From positions 1 to 34,805 of IMG/VR virus record IMGVR_UViG_3300042879_004872: a DNA stretch of 34,805 nt, one strand, 5' to 3'. Within the stretch, counting starts at the first letter, position 1. Each line of letters opens with the position of its first letter. Made by a program: the position numbers and the translations under genes. Positions 6,071 to 14,254 of this stretch are shown here, piece after piece. The DNA comes from a virus. A model generated the notes under the pieces. The model was not told the origin of the DNA, made no database searches, and worked only from the letters and a program-made list of their open reading frames with translations.

Positions 6071-8749
6071 ATGAAGAACTATAGATCTTTTATATTGGAA
6101 GCTAAAACTAAGAGTTCAAATACTGTTGTCATGGCTTTCGGGCGCATGAATCCTCCAACTACAGGTCACGCTAAACTGGTCGATAAAGTAAGAGAACTGG
6201 CACAACAGCATGATGCTCATCACGAAATCATACTCTCACATTCGCATGATTCTGAAAAGAATCCGCTAACACAAGCGCAAAAGATTAAACACGCAAAAAG
6301 ATATTTTCCTGGCGCAAATATTACAGGATCAAGTTCAGAACAACCAAATTTTCTAGAACATGCAAAAAGATTGCATCAGGCTGGTCATGATCATCTAGTT
6401 ATGGTTGCTGGTGATGATCGTGTGGGAGAATATCAAAAAATATTGAACAAATACAATGGTTCTCATGAGGGCGCACTATTTAATTTCAAGAAGATATCAG
6501 TAGTTTCCGCAGGTAGTAGAGATCCTGACGCTGAAGGTGTAGAGGGTATGTCGGCATCAAAGATGCGTGAACATGCAAAGAATAATAATTTTGATGGGTT
6601 TCGTCAAGGCGTTCCATCTCATGTATCAGATAAACATGCAAAAGAATTATTCAATGATGTAAGAAAAGGAATAGGAATAAAAGAAGAACAAGTAAATGAG
6701 GCTTGTTGGGACGGATACAAACAAGTCGGCATGAAAAAGAAAAATAGTAGAATGGTACCAAATTGTGTACCAGAAGAGAGTAGTGTTTTGAACAAACCAA
6801 CGATGAGTCCTGAAGAAATTGCAAAGAAACATAAGGTCGATGTAAGTGAAATTCAAAAACAACTAAAAGTTGGAATTGGTGTTGAAAAAGAACACACCAA
6901 AAATGAGGATACTGCAAGAGAAATTGCATTGGATCACTTGGGAGAGAATCCGAAGTACTATGCAAAGCTAAAGAAGTATGTTGAATCTGTTGTCAAGGTC
7001 GGCACAATGATTCAAGATGATTTTGGTGAAGTTGGTAAAGTTGTTTCATTGCGAGAAAATGCTGTCGTATTCAATGTATTGCAAACAGGCATGATGAAAT
7101 CAGTTGAATATGGTTACTTCGATATCGTTGAATCTATTGGTCACATTGCTACGGGTGCACCAGATTATTTCTTTGGTGGTGTAGCAGATGCTCCAAAGGA
7201 CAAGCAGGAAGAAGCAGGTCATTCCGATCCTTCTCCTCAGGATAAAGACATTCGCGGAAAGAAGCATTCGACGCCAAGCAAGTACTATCGCGGTCTATCT
7301 TCCGACACTAAAAAAAGACGCTACTCTGACTTTAGACAAAAGGCTCAAAAAAGTTGGAAAGATCCTTCAGCCTATACTGATGCACCCGGTGACAAGGAAG
7401 CTAGAGAAAAAGATATGCCTCAGTCCAAGCATACCAAGAAATATCACGCACTATATGATGAAAGAATAAATAATTCACAAATGAGGGATGATATGAACGA
7501 AGAAGCATCAAAAGGTTTAGCAGCAAAAGCCAAGAAGTCGGGTATTTCGTTATCGACTTTGAGAAAAGTTTATAATCGTGGAATGGCCGCATGGAGAAGT
7601 GGTCATAGACCAGGAACAACTCCTCAGCAATGGGCTATGGCTCGCGTCAATTCATACATTACAAAAGGTAAAGGCACATATTATGGCGCCGATGCCGATC
7701 TAAGAAAAGAAAACATATCGACCGACTATGTTGGTACGGGAATGAATGTTCCGTATTATGGAAGCTATGACAAGGTTGCAGTACATAATGAGGGTAAAGA
7801 CATTGACAAGATGTTTGAAGAATTCTTGGAAGAAAATGTACACGCACTTGATACAAATATGGAATCACATTTATTTGGAACAAATGCTGCAAGAAAAGCA
7901 GCAGAACAGATGACACCAGGTGAACCGGGATATGTGGGACAAAATAAAAAATTACCTGACTCAGCCTATCATTCTAGAGAAGGCGAAGAAACCAATCAAA
8001 AAGAAAAGAAGACTAAAAAGAGCCAAGAAGAAGACTACGCGGGTGCGGATTATAACTCCAGACTCTCCGGATCGCCAAGAGCCGTAGGTGGATTGGGTGG
8101 TGCATATAGTATTGGTATTCAAGAAAACATGCTTCCAAATGTACCATCAATTCGTGCATGGGCATTGAAAGAGGCAACGCAAAGAAATTTTATTCAAAGA
8201 TACGGTGATGATGCAGGTGAAAAATTGCTTGAAGCAGCATATCGCATGACAACTGCAAAGTCATCGTTCATTAGTTTTAGACAAAAGCTTGATGAAGCTG
8301 ATTATGCACCACAAGCATTTTCCATGGGTTCTGGTTCATCGCCTGTGTTGAGTCCACCAGAGACAGGTTATGCAAAGCAAGCATTTGGTGAAAGCAAGAA
8401 AAAGCCAAAGATGGAAAAGGTAAATGAGGATGAAGTTACATTTCATTGCGAAGAAGACGAGCTAATCGAAACTCTGCAGTGGGATGAAGAAACACATCCG
8501 ATAGAAGAAGCAGAATATCAAGGCAAGAAAGTTCCTCTTGGCAAACCAATGAAAGGTGATGTCAAGAAGTCGAAAGTTTATGTCAAGGGACCAAGTGGTC
8601 GTGTAGTCAAGGTAAACTTTGGCGACAAGAACATGACAATCAAGAAAAACATTCCAGCTCGTAGAAAATCATTTAGAGCAAGACATCATTGCGATACGAA
8701 TCCTGGACCTAGATGGAAGGCACGCTACTGGTCGTGCAGGGCATGGTAA
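6071..8749 (+). CDS. Modular nucleotidyltransferase polyprotein with capsid-targeting-like leader
   Basis: The 892-residue product starts MKNYRSFILEA, close to the T4 capsid-targeting sequence MKTYQEFIAEA, which T4 prohead protease cuts after the Glu. Residues 18-200 are a cytidylyltransferase-type nucleotidyltransferase: FGRMNPPTTGH contains the (T/H)xGH nucleotide-binding motif, with GDDRVGEY and a C-terminal SASKMREHA like the family's SxxxxR. Then follow small modules I recognise from many marine phage proteins: CWDGYKQVGMKKK...PNC (212-232), a helical EEIAKKH...LDHLGENPKYY module (248-297, DUF5661-like), an SH3-like strand region (307-355), a GHRPGTTPQQWAMARVNS module (480-545, DUF5824-like) and a C-terminal basic SFRARHHCDTNPGP...ARYWSC module (835-892). 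Candidate cleavage sites [ILV]-x-E|A occur at 10, 210, 721, 742 and 813. The substrate is unknown; NMN adenylyltransferase-like activity is possible. Confidence 0.75.
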   Translation: MKNYRSFILEAKTKSSNTVVMAFGRMNPPTTGHAKLVDKVRELAQQHDAHHEIILSHSHDSEKNPLTQAQKIKHAKRYFPGANITGSSSEQPNFLEHAKRLHQAGHDHLVMVAGDDRVGEYQKILNKYNGSHEGALFNFKKISVVSAGSRDPDAEGVEGMSASKMREHAKNNNFDGFRQGVPSHVSDKHAKELFNDVRKGIGIKEEQVNEACWDGYKQVGMKKKNSRMVPNCVPEESSVLNKPTMSPEEIAKKHKVDVSEIQKQLKVGIGVEKEHTKNEDTAREIALDHLGENPKYYAKLKKYVESVVKVGTMIQDDFGEVGKVVSLRENAVVFNVLQTGMMKSVEYGYFDIVESIGHIATGAPDYFFGGVADAPKDKQEEAGHSDPSPQDKDIRGKKHSTPSKYYRGLSSDTKKRRYSDFRQKAQKSWKDPSAYTDAPGDKEAREKDMPQSKHTKKYHALYDERINNSQMRDDMNEEASKGLAAKAKKSGISLSTLRKVYNRGMAAWRSGHRPGTTPQQWAMARVNSYITKGKGTYYGADADLRKENISTDYVGTGMNVPYYGSYDKVAVHNEGKDIDKMFEEFLEENVHALDTNMESHLFGTNAARKAAEQMTPGEPGYVGQNKKLPDSAYHSREGEETNQKEKKTKKSQEEDYAGADYNSRLSGSPRAVGGLGGAYSIGIQENMLPNVPSIRAWALKEATQRNFIQRYGDDAGEKLLEAAYRMTTAKSSFISFRQKLDEADYAPQAFSMGSGSSPVLSPPETGYAKQAFGESKKKPKMEKVNEDEVTFHCEEDELIETLQWDEETHPIEEAEYQGKKVPLGKPMKGDVKKSKVYVKGPSGRVVKVNFGDKNMTIKKNIPARRKSFRARHHCDTNPGPRWKARYWSCRAW

Positions 8750-8750
8750 A

Positions 8751-8990
8751 ATGAAAAAATTCACACAATTCATGATAGAAGCTTCTGGCAACAATGATGA
8801 CGATTATGATGAATATCGTGGTCAGATGGCTCGCACACAATTGATGTCTTTGTCTGATAAGGCAAAAGAATTAGCTGGTCAGATCAAAGATGATACACAA
8901 TTGGAAGCGTGGGTCGAGTCAAAGATTACTCTTGCTGAAGACTATATTCAAACCGTTTACGATTATCTAAAATATAATAAGAAGGACTAA
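8751..8990 (+). CDS. Small conserved phage protein with capsid-targeting-like leader
   Basis: The 79-residue product starts MKKFTQFMIEASG, again resembling the capsid-targeting sequence with a possible cut after I-E. An acidic linker (DDDYDEYRG) leads into a helical domain (LSDKAKELAGQ, then LEAWVESKITLAEDYIQTVYDYLKY). I recognise this helical module from T4-like phages of aquatic bacteria, where it also occurs inside larger proteins; no function is established. It begins one base after the stop of the nucleotidyltransferase polyprotein, so the two are expressed together. The likely role is an internal head protein. Confidence 0.65.
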   Translation: MKKFTQFMIEASGNNDDDYDEYRGQMARTQLMSLSDKAKELAGQIKDDTQLEAWVESKITLAEDYIQTVYDYLKYNKKD

Positions 8991-8995
8991 TAAGG

Positions 8996-10759
8996 ATGTT
9001 CACGAAAAAGTTCAATAATCTATCTGATAGTTTGATTGAGGCAGCAGCAAAGACGCTTGCTAATCCAATTGTCAATGAAGCATCTAATGAAACACCAACG
9101 ATCAATCATTTGGAACTTTCTGAGGAAGAACTTTCCGAATTGACTATGAAAGCAAATCCAAAACCAACTTCTAAGTTGGTCACTCCTATGAGAACTCGTC
9201 AGGGTGCTGTGAATACTGCAGGATCTAAAGCATCATATCAAAATACACAATCACCTCAACCTGATAATTTTGCTGCAGCAGATCAAGAATTAAAAAAGAG
9301 ACAAGCCGCAACAAATGCCGCGGAAAAGCTGAGAGCATTGGGTCTTGATCCAGAATCACTTCCTAGAAATTATCGTGCTGAAGAACTTGTTGGTAATCAA
9401 CACAAAATCGACATGAATAAAAATGGAAGAATTGATTCTGATGATTTCAAAAAACTTCGCAATGAACAGCCACAATTGAGCGCACAAGATAGAGCGGAAT
9501 TGCGCCAGGGTCGTGATCCATTTAGAGGCGACACTACTACAGCACCAAGAATGAATAGACCAGCAGCTCCTCCGGCACCAAAACCAGCTCCACCAGCTCC
9601 TCCAGTAGCTCCGCGAGCAACGATGCCAACTCCTTCCACAACTTCAGCAGCTCCTACACCACGACCACAAATCCAGCTACCTATGGCACCAGCAAGTCAA
9701 TTTGGTCAAACGAAAGTTACACCAACTCATTTGTATAATCCCGATACAAAAGAAACAAAACCAGTTCCTGATGAGATGAGAAAGAGTGTTTCTGAATCAA
9801 TGCGTTCTCATTTGCGCGAATTGCTAAAGCTAAACGAAGCAAAAAGAGGCAGAAAGCCTAAGGATAGCGGAGATGATGAAGAAGGTCCTCATTATGACGA
9901 GAGAGAAGATCCGGAAACAGGAGAAATCACAAGAGTAAAAGATACAGTTCCGCCAAAGAAGCACATCATGAATCAGCTAAGACAAGCTGCACAGTCAATG
10001 AAAGCACAGCATCCAGTAACATATGCTGATGGTTCAACACATAATGTTCCGAAGCATGTGGCTAAAGCTTTGGTTAATGCATATCAAGATCCTAGCAAGA
10101 AGCCGTATGAAAGAGAAGCAATGCAGGCTAAGATTGGTCAATCTCATAAAGAATTGATGCAGCATCATTCAGAGCTAAATGAAGATTCATATAATCCACC
10201 AAATGGCAAAAAGAAAATGCTTCTAGAGCCGGGTGTTGACAAGAAAAACAAAAAGGAACTTGATGAAGTACCTGTTGAAACCGTAAAGCAAGTTAGAATG
10301 TTTCAACAAGATGAAGAGCAAGTAATTCCTAATGCGAAATATGCAAAGGGCGTTTCTATTCCAGAAGAAAAAGATGAAGAGCCTCCTTTTCAGCCCGATT
10401 CAAAAAGAACAAAACGACCAGATGAACCAACAACAGCACGCGGACTAGCTCGCGCTGCCATGCGTCGTGCAATGGAAAAAGCAAAGCAAAATCTACCCGA
10501 AGAAGCTGAATCCATCGACGAACGTCATATGTCAGACTCTGAAATGAAAAAGCGCGAAGACATCGTTATGGGCATGAAAAAAGATGGTGGAGTTGCAGGA
10601 TTCAAGAAGCGTTATGGTGATCGTTGGAGAGAAGTCATGTATGCTACTGCAACAAAACAAGCAATGAAAGAAGAGACTCCAAAGGGAGCTGACGGGGTGA
10701 AGGTAGAGCCAGAGATGCCGTTTCAAGGTTCTGGCGGTGTCCAGTCAACAAAAGTCTAA
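8996..10759 (+). CDS. Modular internal-head-type protein with EF-hand and proline-rich linker
   Basis: The 587-residue product begins MFTKKFNNLSDSLIEAAAK with two nearby possible processing sites, LIE|A (15) and VNE|A (28). Residues 139-150 (DMNKNGRIDSDD) form a canonical EF-hand calcium loop with Asp, Asn, Asn, Gly, Ile and Asp in the right places. A proline/alanine-rich linker covers about 185-235. LNE|A occurs at 281. The C-terminal part after SIDE|R (509) contains MKKREDIVMGMKKDGG then FKKRYGDRWREVMYATATKQ, a small module common in aquatic T4-like phages. It follows the previous gene by 5 bases with AAGG just before the ATG. A structural or packaged polyprotein is the best guess; no enzyme domain is visible. 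Confidence 0.6.
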   Translation: MFTKKFNNLSDSLIEAAAKTLANPIVNEASNETPTINHLELSEEELSELTMKANPKPTSKLVTPMRTRQGAVNTAGSKASYQNTQSPQPDNFAAADQELKKRQAATNAAEKLRALGLDPESLPRNYRAEELVGNQHKIDMNKNGRIDSDDFKKLRNEQPQLSAQDRAELRQGRDPFRGDTTTAPRMNRPAAPPAPKPAPPAPPVAPRATMPTPSTTSAAPTPRPQIQLPMAPASQFGQTKVTPTHLYNPDTKETKPVPDEMRKSVSESMRSHLRELLKLNEAKRGRKPKDSGDDEEGPHYDEREDPETGEITRVKDTVPPKKHIMNQLRQAAQSMKAQHPVTYADGSTHNVPKHVAKALVNAYQDPSKKPYEREAMQAKIGQSHKELMQHHSELNEDSYNPPNGKKKMLLEPGVDKKNKKELDEVPVETVKQVRMFQQDEEQVIPNAKYAKGVSIPEEKDEEPPFQPDSKRTKRPDEPTTARGLARAAMRRAMEKAKQNLPEEAESIDERHMSDSEMKKREDIVMGMKKDGGVAGFKKRYGDRWREVMYATATKQAMKEETPKGADGVKVEPEMPFQGSGGVQSTKV

Positions 10760-10760
10760 T

Positions 10761-10768
10761 TATAAATA
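10761..10768 (+). promoter_or_regulatory. T4-type late promoter (TATAAATA)
   Basis: An exact match to the T4 late promoter element, one base after the stop of the preceding gene and 27 bases before the ATG at 10796. A good ribosome-binding site (AAGGAGAA, 10781-10788) follows. This spacing fits transcription of a virion protein late in infection. Confidence 0.75.
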
Positions 10769-10795
10769 GAATAAAGAGAAACAAGGAGAACAACA

Positions 10796-11380
10796 ATGGC
10801 CCTATGGGGAGCAACAGATAATTCAGCAAATGCACCAAAATGGACTGTACTTAGTGGTCTTGGTTCATCTGCAAACGGTTTTACCGCATATCAAAACGTA
10901 CAAACTTCAGCATTTGAAAGCGGTGTACAGTTAGGTATTGAAGGTGTCAATACTGTAGAAATCGCAAATACACAGCTTTCAAATGGAGCAGGTTTTGGTA
11001 AAGCTGCACATGTTGGTTGGAATCTAAGAAAGCAAGGAACAGGATATGTTTCTAGCGTTTCTATTTCTAGTGGCGGTCAGGGATATAATGCAAATGCTTA
11101 TATCATCTTCACTGACGGTGGCGGAATTAGTGGTAGCAATGCAAATGCAAGCTACACGATTGCTAATTCATTGAATTCATCTCAAACATTTTCATCAAAT
11201 GCACGACAAAACACCATCGTTACAGTAACACTAAATTCTCCAGGTTCAAATTATACATCAGCGCCAACTGCAACAGCTCAGGGTGGTAACATCTCTGCCG
11301 CAACATTCACAGTAACGATGGGCGGTCGTGTTGGTCGCGTACAGTTTGAAACATTGGTAGCATTGAATAACGTAGCATAA
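10796..11380 (+). CDS. Virion structural protein (T4-like, glycine-rich beta protein)
   Basis: The 194-residue product starts MALWGATDNSANAPKW, a start I recognise from structural proteins of aquatic T4-like myoviruses, and ends in GGRVGRVQFETLVAL, also characteristic of that group. The middle is rich in Gly, Ser, Asn and Thr with repeated beta-strand patterns (GTGYVSSVSISSGGQGYNA; VTLNSPGSNYTSAPTATAQ), the GxGYxSxPTV-like repeats seen in decoration and fibre proteins. It has its own exact late promoter and strong ribosome-binding site, consistent with abundant late expression. It has no signal peptide or membrane segment. A head decoration or neck role is possible but not shown. Confidence 0.65.
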   Translation: MALWGATDNSANAPKWTVLSGLGSSANGFTAYQNVQTSAFESGVQLGIEGVNTVEIANTQLSNGAGFGKAAHVGWNLRKQGTGYVSSVSISSGGQGYNANAYIIFTDGGGISGSNANASYTIANSLNSSQTFSSNARQNTIVTVTLNSPGSNYTSAPTATAQGGNISAATFTVTMGGRVGRVQFETLVALNNVA

Positions 11381-11393
11381 TAGGAATATACAA

Positions 11394-13793
11394 ATGAAAG
11401 TCTCCTCGTTCAAGCAATTCCTGGAAGAAGAAGATAGCAAAGCTATAGTTCAAACAGGAATTAATTCCAAGGGCATAGACAACAATGTTACAAAGGAGAT
11501 CATTAATTCTCGTTTGGCACTAGTCACAAACCATGAATTCTTGACTCCTTACATTGCTCTAGGCAGTATTTCGCGCGTACTTGCATATGCAAATATCATT
11601 GTTCCGCAATATACATTCTTGGATAGACACGAGGGTGAAGTTGTGTTTGACGCTACACAGTTTGGAAAAATGTTTGGCGTCAACACAGATGGGACAAAGG
11701 TTCCATCCGAATCCGGTCATTTCGTGTATTTCTCCTATGTCATGAATGATGACGGTTATTATGATTGCTTTGCTGCTTTGGTTGATCAAGATGAACTAGA
11801 TGATATCTTGGACATTGAAGGTGAAGATGAAGAAGACGTTGATAAGATTGGCGTAGAGCAAAAAGTAAACGAAGACAGTTCATTTAAAAAAAAAATTAGT
11901 CTAAACGAATTTCTTCCGGCTGTTGCTACGAGACTTGGTCCTTCGGCCGCGGCTATTTTACGTGGTATTGCAAAACCAAAACCAAATCCAGCACCTTCAC
12001 CAACAATACCAACAATACCAACAATACCAAAACCAGCAAATGATCCAGGAAAAGTAGTTCCTTTAAAACCATCAGAACCAGTTCGTCCAGCCAATCCTCC
12101 AACATCACCGCCAAAGGAAGTTCCACATCCTGCAAATGATCCTGTTCCAAAACCACCACAAGTACCAACAAAGCCACCAAAAGAACTTCCAAAACCAGCA
12201 AATGATCCTTTAAAACCTTTAAAAGAACCTGAACCAGCACCTATTCCAGCTGCTCCAGAACCTGCGCCTTCGCCCTGGTCGCCGTGGCTACCCGCTCCAG
12301 GTCATACACCACATAGACCACCTGCACCTGCACCACGTCCAGAACCAGCGCCAGCACCTGCACCACGTCGAGTACCAGAACCTGCGCCTGAGCCTGCACC
12401 AGCGCCAGCACCTGCACCACGTCGAGTACCAGAACCCGCGCCTGAGCCTGCACCAGCGCCAGCACCTGCACAACGTCCAGAACCAGCGCCTGAGCCTGCA
12501 CCAGCGCCAGCACCTGCACAACGTCCAGAACCAGCGCCAGCGCCATCTTCTACGCCATCGCCTGCACCATCGTCTGCGCCTGCGCCAAGACCTAAGCCAA
12601 CTCGTCCGCCAAAAACAAAAAAACCAAGAACGCCATTTATTTTAAGTGTACCAGATGGACAGCCAGAAAAAAGAGATTATTTGGGTGTTGCAGCTGAAAG
12701 AGGTCCTTGGATGGAACTTCTTAAACAGCAAGGACATCTACAAGCACCAGATCCAACTCAAATTCCAAGACCAAGTACTGTGCAAAGATATAGTCGTGAT
12801 CCAATGGGTCAGATAACAAATAGCTACGATCCAACTTTAAATGAGGAGATGCATCCAAGACAAAAGATTCCTAATGGAGCTTTTGTAAAGGTCACAAATT
12901 CTAGAGATTCAAATAGACACGAGGTCGTTGGTTTTGAGCCCGGTGAGCATCCTGCCCAGGATACATATTACACAGTTACACATCTTCGCGAGCCAGGTAG
13001 TAGAACTAAGTTTACACGATCTCCTCCCAAAAAGTATGATAATCCAGGAATCCCAGATCTTCCTGGAATTCCTCGAGCCGCAGCACAAATTCATAAACTA
13101 AATCCGTCAAATACAACAAATGAAGAGCATCTTCATGAAAACGCCAAGTGGGAAAAGGAAGAGGGTACACATATGCCCGCTCTTAACCAGTCGGGTTTAG
13201 AAGCACATAAAAATGCTGCTGATTGGCATACACGTGAGTATCTAAGAGCCGAGGAATCAGGAGACACCAAAAAGCAGTTGTTTCATAAAAGAAGAATGGA
13301 ACATCACCTTTTTAGAGACGGTATGATTCATCTTATGGTAAGAGACATCAAGGAAGAAGTTGAATCCATTGATGAAAGAAAATCATCTGATCCAAGGGGT
13401 TTGGCATACAAGGTAACTGCTGCAAGCCACGCTGCAAATCCTGAGTGGGGACCTCCTGATCATACACAAGATCCGCAAACTCATTTTGGTACAGCTGCAA
13501 CAAGAAGTTCAACATTAGCAGCAATTAAAGCAATTAGAGGAATCAAGAAATTTGATGTGAATAATCCAGAGCATGTAGAAGCCGTATCTCGCGCGATTCA
13601 TGGTTCACCAAGTGATTATGAAGGAAACGCAAGAGGATGGTCTCAAACCGCAATGACACATCCAGCACAGACAGATGCACAGAAAGAGCGCAGAGCAAAA
13701 CTCACAGGACCTTATGATGATTTGTCTGAACCCGAAAAAGAAAAAGATAGACAAATTGCGAGAACTGTTGCTACAAATATAAAAAAAAAGTAA
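11394..13793 (+). CDS. Large modular protein: leader, conserved N-domain, Pro/Ala linker, RyR-like C-terminus
   Basis: The 799-residue product starts MKVSSFKQFLEEED, resembling the capsid-targeting leader. Residues about 15-140 form a compact domain found in other aquatic T4-like phages (FLDRHEGEVVFDATQFGKMFGVN; FSYVMNDDGYYDCFA). Residues 194-405 are a long Pro/Ala/Glu linker made of tandem repeats. A helical module lies at about 593-650 (HKNAADWHTREYLRAEESGD). The end, about 730-799, resembles an RyR domain (AIHG, ARGW, then PYDDLSEPEKEKDRQIART). Possible cleavage sites include VNE|D (160), LNE|F (172), LNE|E (484) and SIDE|R (661). The stop follows a run of nine A, and a -1 slip there would add 23 residues. 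Function unknown; packaged or capsid-associated is inferred. Confidence 0.6.
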   Translation: MKVSSFKQFLEEEDSKAIVQTGINSKGIDNNVTKEIINSRLALVTNHEFLTPYIALGSISRVLAYANIIVPQYTFLDRHEGEVVFDATQFGKMFGVNTDGTKVPSESGHFVYFSYVMNDDGYYDCFAALVDQDELDDILDIEGEDEEDVDKIGVEQKVNEDSSFKKKISLNEFLPAVATRLGPSAAAILRGIAKPKPNPAPSPTIPTIPTIPKPANDPGKVVPLKPSEPVRPANPPTSPPKEVPHPANDPVPKPPQVPTKPPKELPKPANDPLKPLKEPEPAPIPAAPEPAPSPWSPWLPAPGHTPHRPPAPAPRPEPAPAPAPRRVPEPAPEPAPAPAPAPRRVPEPAPEPAPAPAPAQRPEPAPEPAPAPAPAQRPEPAPAPSSTPSPAPSSAPAPRPKPTRPPKTKKPRTPFILSVPDGQPEKRDYLGVAAERGPWMELLKQQGHLQAPDPTQIPRPSTVQRYSRDPMGQITNSYDPTLNEEMHPRQKIPNGAFVKVTNSRDSNRHEVVGFEPGEHPAQDTYYTVTHLREPGSRTKFTRSPPKKYDNPGIPDLPGIPRAAAQIHKLNPSNTTNEEHLHENAKWEKEEGTHMPALNQSGLEAHKNAADWHTREYLRAEESGDTKKQLFHKRRMEHHLFRDGMIHLMVRDIKEEVESIDERKSSDPRGLAYKVTAASHAANPEWGPPDHTQDPQTHFGTAATRSSTLAAIKAIRGIKKFDVNNPEHVEAVSRAIHGSPSDYEGNARGWSQTAMTHPAQTDAQKERRAKLTGPYDDLSEPEKEKDRQIARTVATNIKKK
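12347..12540 (+). repeat. Tandem 54/48-base repeats encoding Pro-Ala-Pro-Glu linker
   Basis: A unit beginning agcgccagcacctgcac repeats at 12347, 12401, 12455 and 12503, giving spacings of 54, 54 and 48 bases, with the last copy partial. The units are nearly identical and stay in frame, coding blocks such as APAPAPRRVPEPAPEP. They look like recent slippage or unequal exchange within the protein's linker. Reading frames on the opposite strand here are shadows of this repeat. Confidence 0.85.
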
Positions 13794-13861
13794 GTGAACA
13801 ATCTCCAGAAGAAATATTGCCAAAAGAATTTTCAACTTGGAGAGATATACAGACGCAATAA
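13781..13861 (+). other. Possible -1 frameshift site and 23-codon extension
   Basis: Nine consecutive A followed by G (13781-13790) sit just before the TAA at 13791-13793. Slipping back one base opens a frame beginning V-S-E-Q-S-P-E-E-I and ending D-I-Q-T-Q, stopping at 13859-13861. The extension uses ordinary, protein-like residues (EEILPKEFSTWRDI). It could be programmed slippage, or the run length could be misread in the assembly, making the true protein 822 residues. Confidence 0.35.
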
Positions 13862-13867
13862 CATGTA

Positions 13868-14254
13868 ATGATAGATGATTTGAATGATGAAACTTTTATG
13901 ATATATGCAATCAAAGCTTATGACAAACCAAATTGTGTCATGAGTGAATTCTACGAAGATTTGAAAAGAATCAAGTATGTAAAAAGATTGTTCATAAAAT
14001 ATCATAAAAGTAAAGAAATAAAAGAGAGACTTGTAATAAATCATTTGATAGTTTTATACAATGTATTTGGTGCAAACGCAACAACAAGAATACTATTCTA
14101 TAAAATTGATCAGAAGTATTACTATATATTGAAAACATTCTTGATATTCTTGAATCATATGCCAAATATGATAATGAAAGTTAAAGGTAAGAACATAAGG
14201 TCATCAGACATACAAGTTGATCTAAAACTAGCAGAGATATTGAGAAACCAATAA
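13868..14254 (+). CDS. Conserved helical T4-like phage protein, function unknown
   Basis: The 128-residue product is mostly alpha helical and basic. Its pattern (ETFMIYAIKAYDKPNCVMSE, then FYEDLKRIKYVKRLFIKY, then RLVINHLIVLYNVFGANA, LKTFLIFLNHMP) is one I recognise as widely shared among T4-like phages of aquatic bacteria, where it lies near structural and HAD-type genes and has no assigned role. It has no signal peptide, and the hydrophobic stretches look like a helical core, not membrane spans. Its stop overlaps the ATG of the following HAD gene by one base, so the two are translationally coupled. Confidence 0.65.
   Translation: MIDDLNDETFMIYAIKAYDKPNCVMSEFYEDLKRIKYVKRLFIKYHKSKEIKERLVINHLIVLYNVFGANATTRILFYKIDQKYYYILKTFLIFLNHMPNMIMKVKGKNIRSSDIQVDLKLAEILRNQ

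Noticed and set aside
11886-11896. Run of 11 A as a second frameshift site
   Set aside because: The annotated frame continues with recognisable sequence (VNE site before, LNEF after) on both sides, so no slip is needed. Length error in the run is still possible.
12347-12540. CRISPR-like repeat array
   Set aside because: Units are adjacent with no unique spacers, and the repeat lies in frame within a protein linker.
12241-12546. Long minus-strand reading frames over the proline-rich region
   Set aside because: They are low-complexity shadows (Leu/Val/Gln or Cys/Arg/Trp runs) of the Pro-Ala-Glu repeat coded on the plus strand.
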